From: Bacteriovorax sp.
Lineage (GTDB): Bacteria > Bdellovibrionota > Bacteriovoracia > Bacteriovoracales > Bacteriovoracaceae
Reading direction: 5' to 3'
NCBI GenBank assembly: GCA_030654205.1
Contig: JAURXW010000478.1
Location: 1-6,543 of the forward strand
DNA: 6,543 nucleotides
Shown: positions 1 to 6,400 of the stretch, piece by piece
Layout: the number at the start of each line of letters is the position of its first letter
Numbering within the stretch: the stretch's first letter is position 1
Notes under the pieces: generated by a model
What the model was told of the DNA's origin: nothing
The model's input: the letters and a program-made list of their open reading frames with translations, nothing else
Database searches by the model: none
Program-made: the position numbers and the translations under genes

Positions 1-25
1 GGTTCGACTCCTACTGCACCCGCCA
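1..25 (+). tRNA. 3' end of a tRNA (probably tRNA-Trp), partial
   Basis: The first 25 bases read as a tRNA 3' end. A T-loop TTCGACT (3-9) is followed by the 3' half of the T-stem CCTAC (10-14), the 3' acceptor strand TGCACCC (15-21), a G discriminator base (22) and an encoded CCA (23-25). The anticodon lies upstream of the window, so the identity cannot be read directly. tRNA-Trp is inferred because this tRNA commonly sits directly before secE-nusG in bacteria, and bacterial tRNA-Trp normally has a G discriminator. The tRNA call is firm; the Trp identity is only likely. Confidence 0.85.
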
Positions 26-60
26 TTCAATGTGTCAATTTCATATTTCAAAATTTTATA

Positions 61-80
61 GACATTTTGTAGAAAATGTT
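61..80 (+). other. Small hairpin between tRNA and secE
   Basis: ACATTTT (62-68) and AAAATGT (73-79) are perfect inverted arms around a GTAG loop. A G-T pair (61/80) extends the stem to 8 pairs. No T-run follows, so it does not look like an intrinsic terminator. If the tRNA and secE are co-transcribed, it could mark RNA processing or protect the 5' end of the secE message. The rest of the 26-128 spacer is A+T-rich and I see no convincing -35/-10 pair in it. Confidence 0.3.
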
Positions 81-128
81 GCAAATAAGTTAGACTCTAA
101 ATTTTTTATCATTTAAAAAAAGGTTAAT

Positions 129-515
129 ATGTCTATTATAAAGAGCGAAGACTCAAACAAGTGGATCAATGCACTAGTTGCCATTGCTGCTGTTTTGGCT
201 GGTTTTATTGTAACTAAATTTGCGGATCAGTTGGGTGCATGGTTTGACTTAGAAGCTAAAGTTTCGAGTTTTGCAGTTGTTTCTCAGGGGCTTGGCGTTT
301 TAGCCGGTGTACTGGTTTTTGTTGTCGTTTTAAAAAATAGTAAATCTTCAAGCTACCTTGAAGAAGTATACAACGAACTACTAAAGGTCGTATGGCCATC
401 GAAGGATGCAACATTGAAAATGACAATCGGAATAGCGATTGCGTTAGTTGTATGTTCTGGTATTTTTGTATTCGTAGATTTTGTATTTAAGAAAATATTG
501 AGCTTCGTTTATTAA
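129..515 (+). CDS. secE: Preprotein translocase subunit SecE
   Basis: SecE is the small essential subunit of the SecYEG protein-conducting channel in the inner membrane; it clamps and stabilises SecY. The 128-residue product has three hydrophobic segments, at about residues 13-30, 47-68 and 97-119. This matches the three-span E. coli form (127 aa) rather than the single-span form of many Gram-positives. The family's conserved amphipathic stretch precedes the last span: YLEEVYNELLKVVWPSKDAT (76-95), with the hallmark WPS at 89-91. The ATG has a modest purine-rich site (AAAAAAAGG, 115-123). It lies between a tRNA and nusG, the usual arrangement, with 21 bases to nusG, which implies co-transcription. 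Identification is secure from motif, topology and synteny. Confidence 0.96.
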   Translation: MSIIKSEDSNKWINALVAIAAVLAGFIVTKFADQLGAWFDLEAKVSSFAVVSQGLGVLAGVLVFVVVLKNSKSSSYLEEVYNELLKVVWPSKDATLKMTIGIAIALVVCSGIFVFVDFVFKKILSFVY

Positions 516-536
516 TTCTTTTATTGGTATTAAATT

Positions 537-1124
537 ATGACAGATTCATCTCCAAACGCTCATGAAGTTCAATTAGCCAAGGGTGATACACCAGAATTTA
601 AATGGTATATTGCGAAAGCACAAACTGGACAAGAAAATAAAGTAACAAAATCTTTAAAAGAAAGAATTGTTAATCACAAAATGACTGAATTTTTTTCAGA
701 TGTTTTAGTCCCAGAGGAAACTTTGGTAACAACTGCAAACGGGAAAAAGAAAACAATCAAGAAAAAGTTTTTTCCTGGCTATGTCTTGATTAAGATGATC
801 ATGAATGATAAGACTTGGCACCTCGTTAAAAGTACCGATAAAATCACAGGTTTTATTGGAGGAACTCTTGATAAGCCTGCACCTATCACAAATGAAGAAG
901 CAGCTTACATGACTTCGCAAATGGAAGAAGGCTTCAAGAAGCCAAGATCTTCAATTAATTTCACAGAAGGTGAGTCGGTAAAGGTAATTGAAGGACCATT
1001 TACAAACTTCGTTGGAACGATTGAGGCTGTAAATGAAAAAGGTAAAGTTAAGGTAAATGTATCTATTTTTGGAAGACCAACTCCGGTAGAGTTAGATTTT
1101 ACACAAGTAGAGAAAGTTTCATAA
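537..1124 (+). CDS. nusG: Transcription termination/antitermination factor NusG
   Basis: NusG is the universal elongation factor that binds the RNA polymerase clamp through its NGN domain. Through its KOW domain it contacts either Rho or ribosomal protein S10, coupling transcription to termination or translation. In this 195-aa protein the NGN domain spans about residues 22-130: WYIAKAQTGQENKV at 23-36, FFPGYVLIKM at 78-87 and the ITGFIGG turn at 103-109. A short linker follows, then the KOW domain (about 143-195) with GPFTNFVGTIEAV and SIFGRPTPVELDF. F178 in SIFGR aligns with E. coli F165, a residue of the Rho/S10-binding face. The region before WY is about 14 residues longer than in E. coli and looks disordered. 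The start is forced: an in-frame TAA lies at 531-533 and the next Met is inside the NGN domain. There is no clear Shine-Dalgarno before this ATG. Confidence 0.97.
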   Translation: MTDSSPNAHEVQLAKGDTPEFKWYIAKAQTGQENKVTKSLKERIVNHKMTEFFSDVLVPEETLVTTANGKKKTIKKKFFPGYVLIKMIMNDKTWHLVKSTDKITGFIGGTLDKPAPITNEEAAYMTSQMEEGFKKPRSSINFTEGESVKVIEGPFTNFVGTIEAVNEKGKVKVNVSIFGRPTPVELDFTQVEKVS

Positions 1125-1153
1125 ATAAATTAATAGTTTTGTAGGAGAGATAT

Positions 1154-1582
1154 ATGGCTAAGAAAGTAACAGGTTTTATTAAATTACAAATTGCAGGCGC
1201 AAAAGCAAACCCATCACCACCAATTGGACCAGCTCTTGGACAAAAAGGTGTAAATATTATGGAGTTTTGTAAGGCGTTTAACGCAAAAACACAAACACAA
1301 GCTGGAGTAATCCTGCCAACGATCATAACAGTTTATTCAGACAGATCTTTTACATTTGTTACAAAAACTCCACCAGCTTCATACTTACTAAAAGATAAGT
1401 TAAAAATTGAAAGAGGGGCTCAAAAGCCAGGTTCAGAAGTTATGGCTAAAACAGTTTCTAAAAAAATTGTAGAAGAAATTGTAGAAACTAAAAGGGTAGA
1501 TTTAACTGCTGGAACAAAAGAGGCAGGAATAAGAACAATTGAAGGTTCAATTCGCTCTATGGGATTGAAGTTAGATTACTAA
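1154..1582 (+). CDS. rplK: 50S ribosomal protein L11
   Basis: L11 binds the 1070 region of 23S rRNA at the base of the L7/L12 stalk. It takes part in the factor-dependent GTPase steps and in sensing uncharged tRNA by RelA. The product is 142 aa, the same length as E. coli L11. The N-terminal domain carries the proline-rich switch NPSPPIGPALGQKGVN (19-34), the thiostrepton/micrococcin contact region, followed by IMEFCKAFNAKT. The middle has SDRSFTFVTKTPPA (62-75). The C-terminal rRNA-binding domain ends in AGIRTIEGSIRSMGL (124-138). The N-terminal MAKKV and K40 correspond to positions trimethylated by PrmA in E. coli. A TAGGAG site (1142-1147) precedes the ATG with good spacing. The gene is 29 bases after nusG and 62 bases before rplA, as in the standard operon. 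Confidence 0.98.
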   Translation: MAKKVTGFIKLQIAGAKANPSPPIGPALGQKGVNIMEFCKAFNAKTQTQAGVILPTIITVYSDRSFTFVTKTPPASYLLKDKLKIERGAQKPGSEVMAKTVSKKIVEEIVETKRVDLTAGTKEAGIRTIEGSIRSMGLKLDY

Positions 1583-1600
1583 TAGCTCTCTAAAATTATC

Positions 1601-1630
1601 GCGGGAGATTTTCAAGAATCGATTGACCGC
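1601..1630 (+). promoter_or_regulatory. Candidate L1-binding translational operator (rplK-rplA spacer)
   Basis: In this spacer GCGG (1601-1604) pairs with CCGC (1627-1630). Inside it GATT (1607-1610) pairs with AATC (1617-1620) around a TTCAAG loop. The two short helices are separated by an asymmetric internal loop, GA on the 5' side and GATTGA on the 3' side. Ribosomal protein L1 is known to autoregulate by binding an mRNA element of this general plan (two short helices and an asymmetric loop) that mimics its 23S rRNA site. The element ends just upstream of the rplA Shine-Dalgarno (AAGGAA, 1632-1637), so bound L1 could block initiation. The pairing is seen directly; the function is inferred. 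Confidence 0.5.
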
Positions 1631-1644
1631 AAAGGAAAGAAAAA

Positions 1645-2346
1645 ATGGAAAAAACCTCAAAGCGTTACGCTGAAGCAACAAAAAAAGTAGACAAGACAAA
1701 GGTCTACACATCAGATGAAGCTATCAAGCTGGCTAAAGAAATTAAATCAGCAAAATTTGATGAAACAGTTGATCTTGCATTTAGACTTGGAGTTGATCCA
1801 AGACATGCTGATCAAATGATAAGAGGAGCAATTGCTCTTCCTGCAGGTACTGGAAAGACTGTACGTGTAGTTGTAATTACTTCAGGAACTAAAATTACCG
1901 AGTCAGAAGCTGCAGGGGCAGACTTTGTTGGTGGTGAAGATATTATCAACAAAATTGCTGGTGGATGGTTAGATTTTGATCGCGTAATCGCCTCTCCAGA
2001 TATGATGAGTAAACTAGGTAAGATTGCTAGACTTTTAGGTCCACGCGGATTAATGCCAAACCCTAAGCTTGGTACAGTTACAGTCGATGTTGCTGCTGCC
2101 GTAAAAGAGCAAAAAGCTGGTAAGGTTGAATATAGAACTGAGAAAAACGGAATTATACATGTTCCGATTGGAAAGATTTCATTTACACCTGAGCAATTGA
2201 AACAAAATTACACAACAGTATTAAGTGCAATCGTTAGAGCTAAGCCAACAAGCGCTAAAGGTACTTATATTAAATCTCTAACGCTTAGTACAACTATGGG
2301 GCCAGGGATTAAAATTGATACAGTAGAAGCTTTTAATAGTATTTAA
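1645..2346 (+). CDS. rplA: 50S ribosomal protein L1
   Basis: L1 forms the mobile stalk on the E-site side of the 50S subunit, helps release deacylated tRNA, and represses translation of its own operon. The product is 233 aa, against 234 in E. coli, and is collinear with it throughout. Domain I is formed by the N-terminal and C-terminal parts, including KFDETVDLAFRLGVDPR (37-53) and the tail TYIKSLTLSTTMGPGI (207-222). Domain II lies between. The family signature LGPRGLMPNPKLGTVT is at residues 131-146, followed by KAGKVEYRTEKNGIIHVPIGK (157-177). The start has an AAGGAA site (1632-1637) at 7 bases spacing. The candidate L1 operator lies immediately upstream, consistent with feedback control. 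Confidence 0.98.
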   Translation: MEKTSKRYAEATKKVDKTKVYTSDEAIKLAKEIKSAKFDETVDLAFRLGVDPRHADQMIRGAIALPAGTGKTVRVVVITSGTKITESEAAGADFVGGEDIINKIAGGWLDFDRVIASPDMMSKLGKIARLLGPRGLMPNPKLGTVTVDVAAAVKEQKAGKVEYRTEKNGIIHVPIGKISFTPEQLKQNYTTVLSAIVRAKPTSAKGTYIKSLTLSTTMGPGIKIDTVEAFNSI

Positions 2347-2354
2347 TTTGAAAA

Positions 2355-2424
2355 GAGGGTTGAAGAAAGTCGGTTTGATAGAGTTTATGCAAACTTATCA
2401 GTAAAGCCTGCCGAAATCCCCCTC
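2355..2424 (+). ncRNA. L10 leader-like structured mRNA region
   Basis: The 98-base rplA-rplJ spacer folds into three stacked helices. The outer one pairs GAGGG (2355-2359) with CCCTC (2420-2424). The middle one pairs TCGG (2370-2373) with CCGA (2411-2414). The inner hairpin pairs GATA+AGTTT (2377-2380, 2382-2386) with AAACT+TATC (2391-2395, 2396-2399), with G2381 bulged and an ATGC loop. Position and architecture match the known L10 leader, which the L10(L12) complex binds to repress rplJ-rplL translation. The unpaired TGAAGAAAG on the 5' side, facing AAATCC, would fit an internal-loop or kink-turn protein site. The rplJ Shine-Dalgarno (AGGAGG, 2435-2440) follows 10 bases after the outer helix. 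Confidence 0.72.
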
Positions 2425-2444
2425 CAAAAATAATAGGAGGATAT

Positions 2445-2948
2445 ATGCTCAATCGTTCAGAGAAAGAAGCAATTATTCAAGATCTTAAAAAAGATATTGG
2501 AAATGCAAAAGCTATCTTTCTTACAAACCTAATTGGAATCAAATCAAATGATGCCGTTAGTGTACGAAAAGCTGTTCGTGACTCAAATGGAAAAATGGTA
2601 GTCACAAGAAACACGCTTTTCAGAAAAGCATCAGTTGGAACACCAGCTGAAGCATTACTCGCAGATCTTAAAGGGCCACACGCACTTGCGTTCGCTTTTG
2701 ATGATCCGGCAGCTGTAGCAAAATGTTTAAAAGTCGCCGGTTCAACTCTAGAATTAGTAGAGCTAAAGGGTGGAGTTTTGGACGGAATAATGCTATCAAA
2801 AGCTCAAGTGAAACAACTTGCAGATTTACCATCAAGAGACCAAATGCTTGGAACATTGTTGGCAACTTTCCTTGCACCAGTTTCAGCTTTTGCAAGAGTG
2901 TTATACGCAATTCAGGAAAAGAAAGAAAATGGCGAAATCGCAGTTTAA
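2445..2948 (+). CDS. rplJ: 50S ribosomal protein L10
   Basis: L10 is the scaffold of the ribosomal stalk. Its N-terminal domain binds 23S rRNA beside L11 and its long C-terminal helix carries the L7/L12 dimers. The product is 167 aa, close to E. coli L10 (165). The N-terminal globular domain includes the signature GKMVVTRNTLFRKA (49-62) and LKGPHALAFAFDDP (75-88). The C-terminal part, DQMLGTLLATFLAPVSAFARVLYAIQEKKE (132-161), is the amphipathic helix expected to bind L12 dimers. A near-ideal AGGAGG site (2435-2440) precedes the ATG. The structured leader upstream and rplL 26 bases downstream indicate one translationally controlled unit encoding the L10-L12 complex. Confidence 0.97.
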   Translation: MLNRSEKEAIIQDLKKDIGNAKAIFLTNLIGIKSNDAVSVRKAVRDSNGKMVVTRNTLFRKASVGTPAEALLADLKGPHALAFAFDDPAAVAKCLKVAGSTLELVELKGGVLDGIMLSKAQVKQLADLPSRDQMLGTLLATFLAPVSAFARVLYAIQEKKENGEIAV

Positions 2949-2974
2949 TAAATTAAAATTTTAAGGAGATCTAT

Positions 2975-3343
2975 ATGAGCGTAACAAATGAACAATTAAT
3001 CGAACACATCTCAAAAATGTCAGTTTTAGACCTTGCAAACTTAGTTAAAGAACTAGAAGAAAAATTTGGTGTTTCAGCAGCTCCTGTTGCTGTTGCTGGT
3101 GGTGCTGGTCCTGCTGCTGCTGTAGAAGAGCAAACAGAATTTACTGTTATGTTGGTTGAAGGCGGAGAGAAAAAAATTAACGTTATTAAAGAAATAAGAA
3201 CTATTACTGGTCTTGGATTAAAAGAAGCTAAAGATTTAGTTGAAGGCGCTCCAAAAATGGTAAAAGAAGGAATTTCTAAAGCTGACGCTGAAGCAATCAA
3301 GAAAACTCTTGAAGGTGCTGGAGCTAAGGTTGAGCTTAAATAA
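2975..3343 (+). CDS. rplL: 50S ribosomal protein L7/L12
   Basis: L7/L12 is the multi-copy stalk protein that recruits the translation GTPases EF-G, EF-Tu, IF2 and RF3 and stimulates GTP hydrolysis. The product is 122 aa (E. coli 121). The N-terminal dimerisation and L10-binding domain is residues 1-32. A flexible Ala/Gly/Pro/Val hinge follows (about 33-52, SAAPVAVAGGAGPAAAVEEQ), then the C-terminal factor-binding domain (54-122). K67, R75 and K86 align with E. coli K65, R73 and K84, which contact the GTPases; the core motif TGLGLKEAKDLVEGAP (78-93) is intact. The Shine-Dalgarno AAGGAGAT (2963-2970) is very strong, as expected for a protein made in excess over the other ribosomal proteins. The gene is followed by a strong terminator. 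Confidence 0.98.
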   Translation: MSVTNEQLIEHISKMSVLDLANLVKELEEKFGVSAAPVAVAGGAGPAAAVEEQTEFTVMLVEGGEKKINVIKEIRTITGLGLKEAKDLVEGAPKMVKEGISKADAEAIKKTLEGAGAKVELK

Positions 3344-3374
3344 TTTGAAGTTAAGTTAAGTTACATTTATCTAT

Positions 3375-3415
3375 AAAAAAGGTGTGAAGGAGACAAATCT
3401 CCTTCACACCTTTTT
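3375..3415 (+). terminator. Strong intrinsic terminator after rplL
   Basis: GGTGTGAAGGAGA (3381-3393) and TCTCCTTCACACC (3398-3410) form a perfect 13-bp stem around a CAAA tetraloop. The preceding A-run (3376-3380) pairs with the following T-run (3411-3415), extending the helix to 18 bp. Because it has an A-run before and a T-run after, it could act in both directions, though no minus-strand gene faces it. It is placed like the rplL-rpoB attenuator of E. coli and would lower transcription into rpoB relative to the ribosomal genes. Confidence 0.92.
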
Positions 3416-3423
3416 GTGTTTTT

Positions 3424-3451
3424 TTGATTTTTATAAATTTTTTTCTAAAAT
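3424..3451 (+). promoter_or_regulatory. Candidate sigma70-type promoter for rpoB
   Basis: TTGATT (3424-3429) and TAAAAT (3446-3451) resemble -35 and -10 hexamers with a 16-base spacer. They lie just after the terminator and about 45 bases before the rpoB start. The region is extremely A+T-rich, so chance matches are likely; the call rests mainly on the need for rpoB expression beyond a strong terminator. A second -10-like TAGAAT (3474-3479) lacks a good -35. Confidence 0.4.
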
Positions 3452-3471
3452 ATTTCGTAAAGAATATTTTA
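3446..3471 (+). repeat. A/T inverted repeat upstream of rpoB
   Basis: TAAAATATT (3446-3454) and AATATTTTA (3463-3471) are perfect 9-bp inverted arms around an 8-base TCGTAAAG spacer. They overlap the candidate -10 hexamer and end 12 bases before the rpoB Shine-Dalgarno (TAGGAG, 3483-3488). It could be a weak RNA hairpin or a dyad for a DNA-binding protein, but in such A+T-rich sequence it may be coincidental. Confidence 0.35.
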
Positions 3472-3494
3472 AATAGAATATCTAGGAGACCGCG

Positions 3495-6400
3495 ATGACT
3501 CAGGTTTTTTCACCTAACGAATGGTTTCGCAAAACCTTTTCAAATACTCCAGTAGTTCTTGATACACCACCTCTTATGAAGCTACAGGTAAACTCTTACG
3601 AAGACTTTCTTCAAAAAGACATACCTCCTGCCAAGAGAGTTGACTCAGGTTTACAGCAAGTTTTTAAATCGGTTTTCCCAATTTATGACTTTAACAAAAC
3701 GGTATCTCTTGAGTTTGTAAGTTACTCATTAGAAGAACCGAAATATACAGTAAAGGAATGTCGCCAAAGAGGTCTTTCATATGAAGCACCTTTAAAGGTT
3801 GTTGTTCGCTTAGTGTTCTTCGATGTTCAAGTTGATAGAGATGGAGCTGAACAAAGAACAGTATCGTCTGTAAAAGAACAAGAAGTTTACTTAGGCAACA
3901 TACCTTTAATGGCCGAGACAGGCTCATTTGTTTATAACGGAACAGAGAGAGTAATTGTATCTCAGCTTCACCGTTCACCTGGTATCATTTTTGAACATGA
4001 TAATGGTAAAAAGCACTCAAGCGGAAAACTTTTATATTCAGCAAGAATTATTCCTCACAGAGGTTCTTGGTTAGATTTTGAGTTTGACCACAAAAATATA
4101 CTTTTTGCTCGTATTGATAGAAAAAGAAAATTGCATGCTTCTGTTGTTTTAAAAGCAATGGGATATTCAACAGCAGAACTTCTAAACGAATTCTATCAAA
4201 TGGAAGTAATTGCATTTAAAAAAGATAGTACATATTCTAGACAACTTGATCTAAATCTATTGGTTGGAACAAGAGCTAATACTGATATTTTAGATCCGAA
4301 GTCTGGAACAGTAATCGTTAAAAAAGGCAAAAAATATACAAAAGCTTCTGTTAAAAAAATGGAAGATTCTAAAATAGTTGAGTTGCCAGCAGAGCTTGAG
4401 GAAGTTGTAGGTAAAATACTAGCCGAAGATATTTTTAATGAAAAAACTGGTGAAGTAATTTGTTTGGCTAACGAAGCACTATCAGAATCAAAAATACATG
4501 ACCTAATCAAGGCCGGAGTAAAAGAAGTTAAAGTTCTTTATATTGACATGATTAATTACGGTGATCAAATAAGAAATACTCTTTTGATTGATAAAACAGA
4601 AACAAAAGAAGATGCACTTGTTAAAATTTTTGAACGTCTGAGACCAGGTGAACCACCAACACTAGAGGCAGCGACTCTTTTATTTGAAAATTTATTTTTT
4701 AATAAAGATAAATACGACTTGTCAAAAGTTGGTCGTATGAAAATTAATTATAAATTCGGAATGAATATACCTGTAGAAGAAACAGTTCTAACAAGAAAAG
4801 ATATTCTTACTACAGTTATGTACCTTGTAGAGTTAAATAACGGTAAAGGTAAAGTTGATGATATTGACCATTTAGGAAACCGACGCGTAAGAGCTGTAGG
4901 TGAACTACTAGAAAACCAATTCAGAGTTGGTTTAGTTAGAATGGAAAGAGCTGTAAAAGAAAGAATGGCCATTCAAGAAATTGAAACAATGATGCCTTAC
5001 GATCTAGTTAATCAAAAACCAGTTGCAGCAGCCGTTAAAGAATTTTTTGGTTCTTCTCAGCTTTCACAATTCATGGATCAGACTAATCCACTTTCGGAAG
5101 TTACTCATAAGAGAAGACTTTCTGCTCTTGGGCCAGGTGGTCTAACGAGAGAAAGAGCAGGATTTGAAGTACGTGACGTTCACGCTACTCATTATGGTCG
5201 AATGTGTCCGGTAGAAACACCGGAAGGACCGAACATTGGCTTAATTACATCATTGGCAACATACGCTCGCGTATCTGAGTATGGATTTATTGAAACTCCA
5301 TACCAAGTTGTTAACGAAGACAGATCAATTTCTGCTCCAAAATACTTTTCTGCGTTTGAAGAAGAAGGAAAAGTTATTGCACAGGTTGACGCTAAATATG
5401 TAGATGGTACAAAAATTGTTGGTGATCAAATTGCTGCTCGTTCATCGGGGGAATTCACGATTGTAACAGCAGGTGAAGTTCAGTTAATGGACGTTTCACC
5501 TACTCAGATGATTTCAATTGCAACATCTCTTATTCCGTTCCTTGAGCATGATGATGCCAACAGAGCTCTTATGGGATCGAACATGATGAGACAGGCAGTG
5601 ACAGTTGTTAGAAACGATGCTCCTATCGTGGGTACTGGTGTTGAGCAAATCATTGCTCGTGACTCTGGTGCAATTGTATACGCGAAAGAATCAGGAAAAG
5701 TTATCTTTGTTGACTCAAACAGAATCGTGATTCAAAGAGAAAAATTCTCAGAAGGTGAGTCTGGAGTTGATGTTTATAAATTAACTAAATACCAACGTAC
5801 TAACCAAAATACTTGTAACAACCAAAAAGCTCTTGTTAAAGAAGGCGACATGGTTTTAAAGGGAATGGTTATTGCTGATGGGCCTGCAACTCACTTAGGC
5901 GACTTGGCACTTGGACAAAACGTGCTAGTGGCATTTATGCCATGGGGTGGATATAATTATGAGGATTCAATTCTTATAAATGAAGGAATACTTGCAAGAG
6001 ATGTATTTACTTCTGTCCACATCGAGAGTTTTGAAATTGAAGCCCGCGATACAAAGTTAGGAAAAGAAGAAATTACTCGCGATATTCCAAACGTTTCTGA
6101 AGAAGCTTTAAAAGATCTTGACGAGGCTGGAATTATCCGCGTTGGAGCAATTATTAAACCAGGAGATATCTTGGTTGGTAAGATTACTCCAAAAGGTGAA
6201 TCGCAATTATCTCCAGAAGAAAAACTTCTTAAAGCAATCTTTGGTGATAAAGCCGGAGATGTTAAAGATACATCTCTTCGTGTTCCTTCGTCTGTTAGAG
6301 GAACCGTTATTGACGCTAAAGTTTATACTCGCGAGGGAGTAGAGCTAGATGCAAGATCAAAAGAAATTATTGATCATGAAACAACCCTAATTAGACGTGA

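Noticed and set aside
101..121. T-run followed by A-run before secE that could pair as a terminator-like stem
   Set aside because: It has only A-T pairs, no G-C core and no T-run after it; the A-run is better explained as part of the secE ribosome site.
705..920. Minus-strand open frame inside nusG
   Set aside because: It lies entirely opposite a well-conserved gene, has no family resemblance and is Cys/Ser-rich in the way of antisense translations.
1099..1326. Minus-strand open frame across the nusG end and rplK start
   Set aside because: It is antisense to the conserved L11 N-terminus and spans two real genes, with no recognisable domain.
2668..2956. Open frames on both strands overlapping rplJ (2668-2910 minus, 2723-2956 plus)
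   Set aside because: Both are shadows of the L10 reading frame, without their own upstream signals or recognisable products.
3060..3125. Repeated GCTG-like codons in rplL, a possible microsatellite
   Set aside because: It simply encodes the Ala/Gly/Val hinge typical of L7/L12.
2971..3300. Minus-strand open frame of 109 codons opposite rplL
   Set aside because: It mirrors the Ala/Gly-rich hinge and stop-free antisense phase of L7/L12; the plus-strand protein is unmistakable.
3348..3363. Three tandem AAGTT units after the rplL stop codon
   Set aside because: Three short units in A/T-rich sequence are expected by chance and show no link to a structure or site.
3691..4972. Three minus-strand open frames within rpoB (3691-3978, 4196-4510, 4748-4972)
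   Set aside because: All are antisense to continuous, collinear beta-subunit coding sequence and show no known domains.
6118..6342. Plus-strand open frame in another phase of rpoB
   Set aside because: It overlaps the flap region of beta in a different frame and has no convincing ribosome site or domain.
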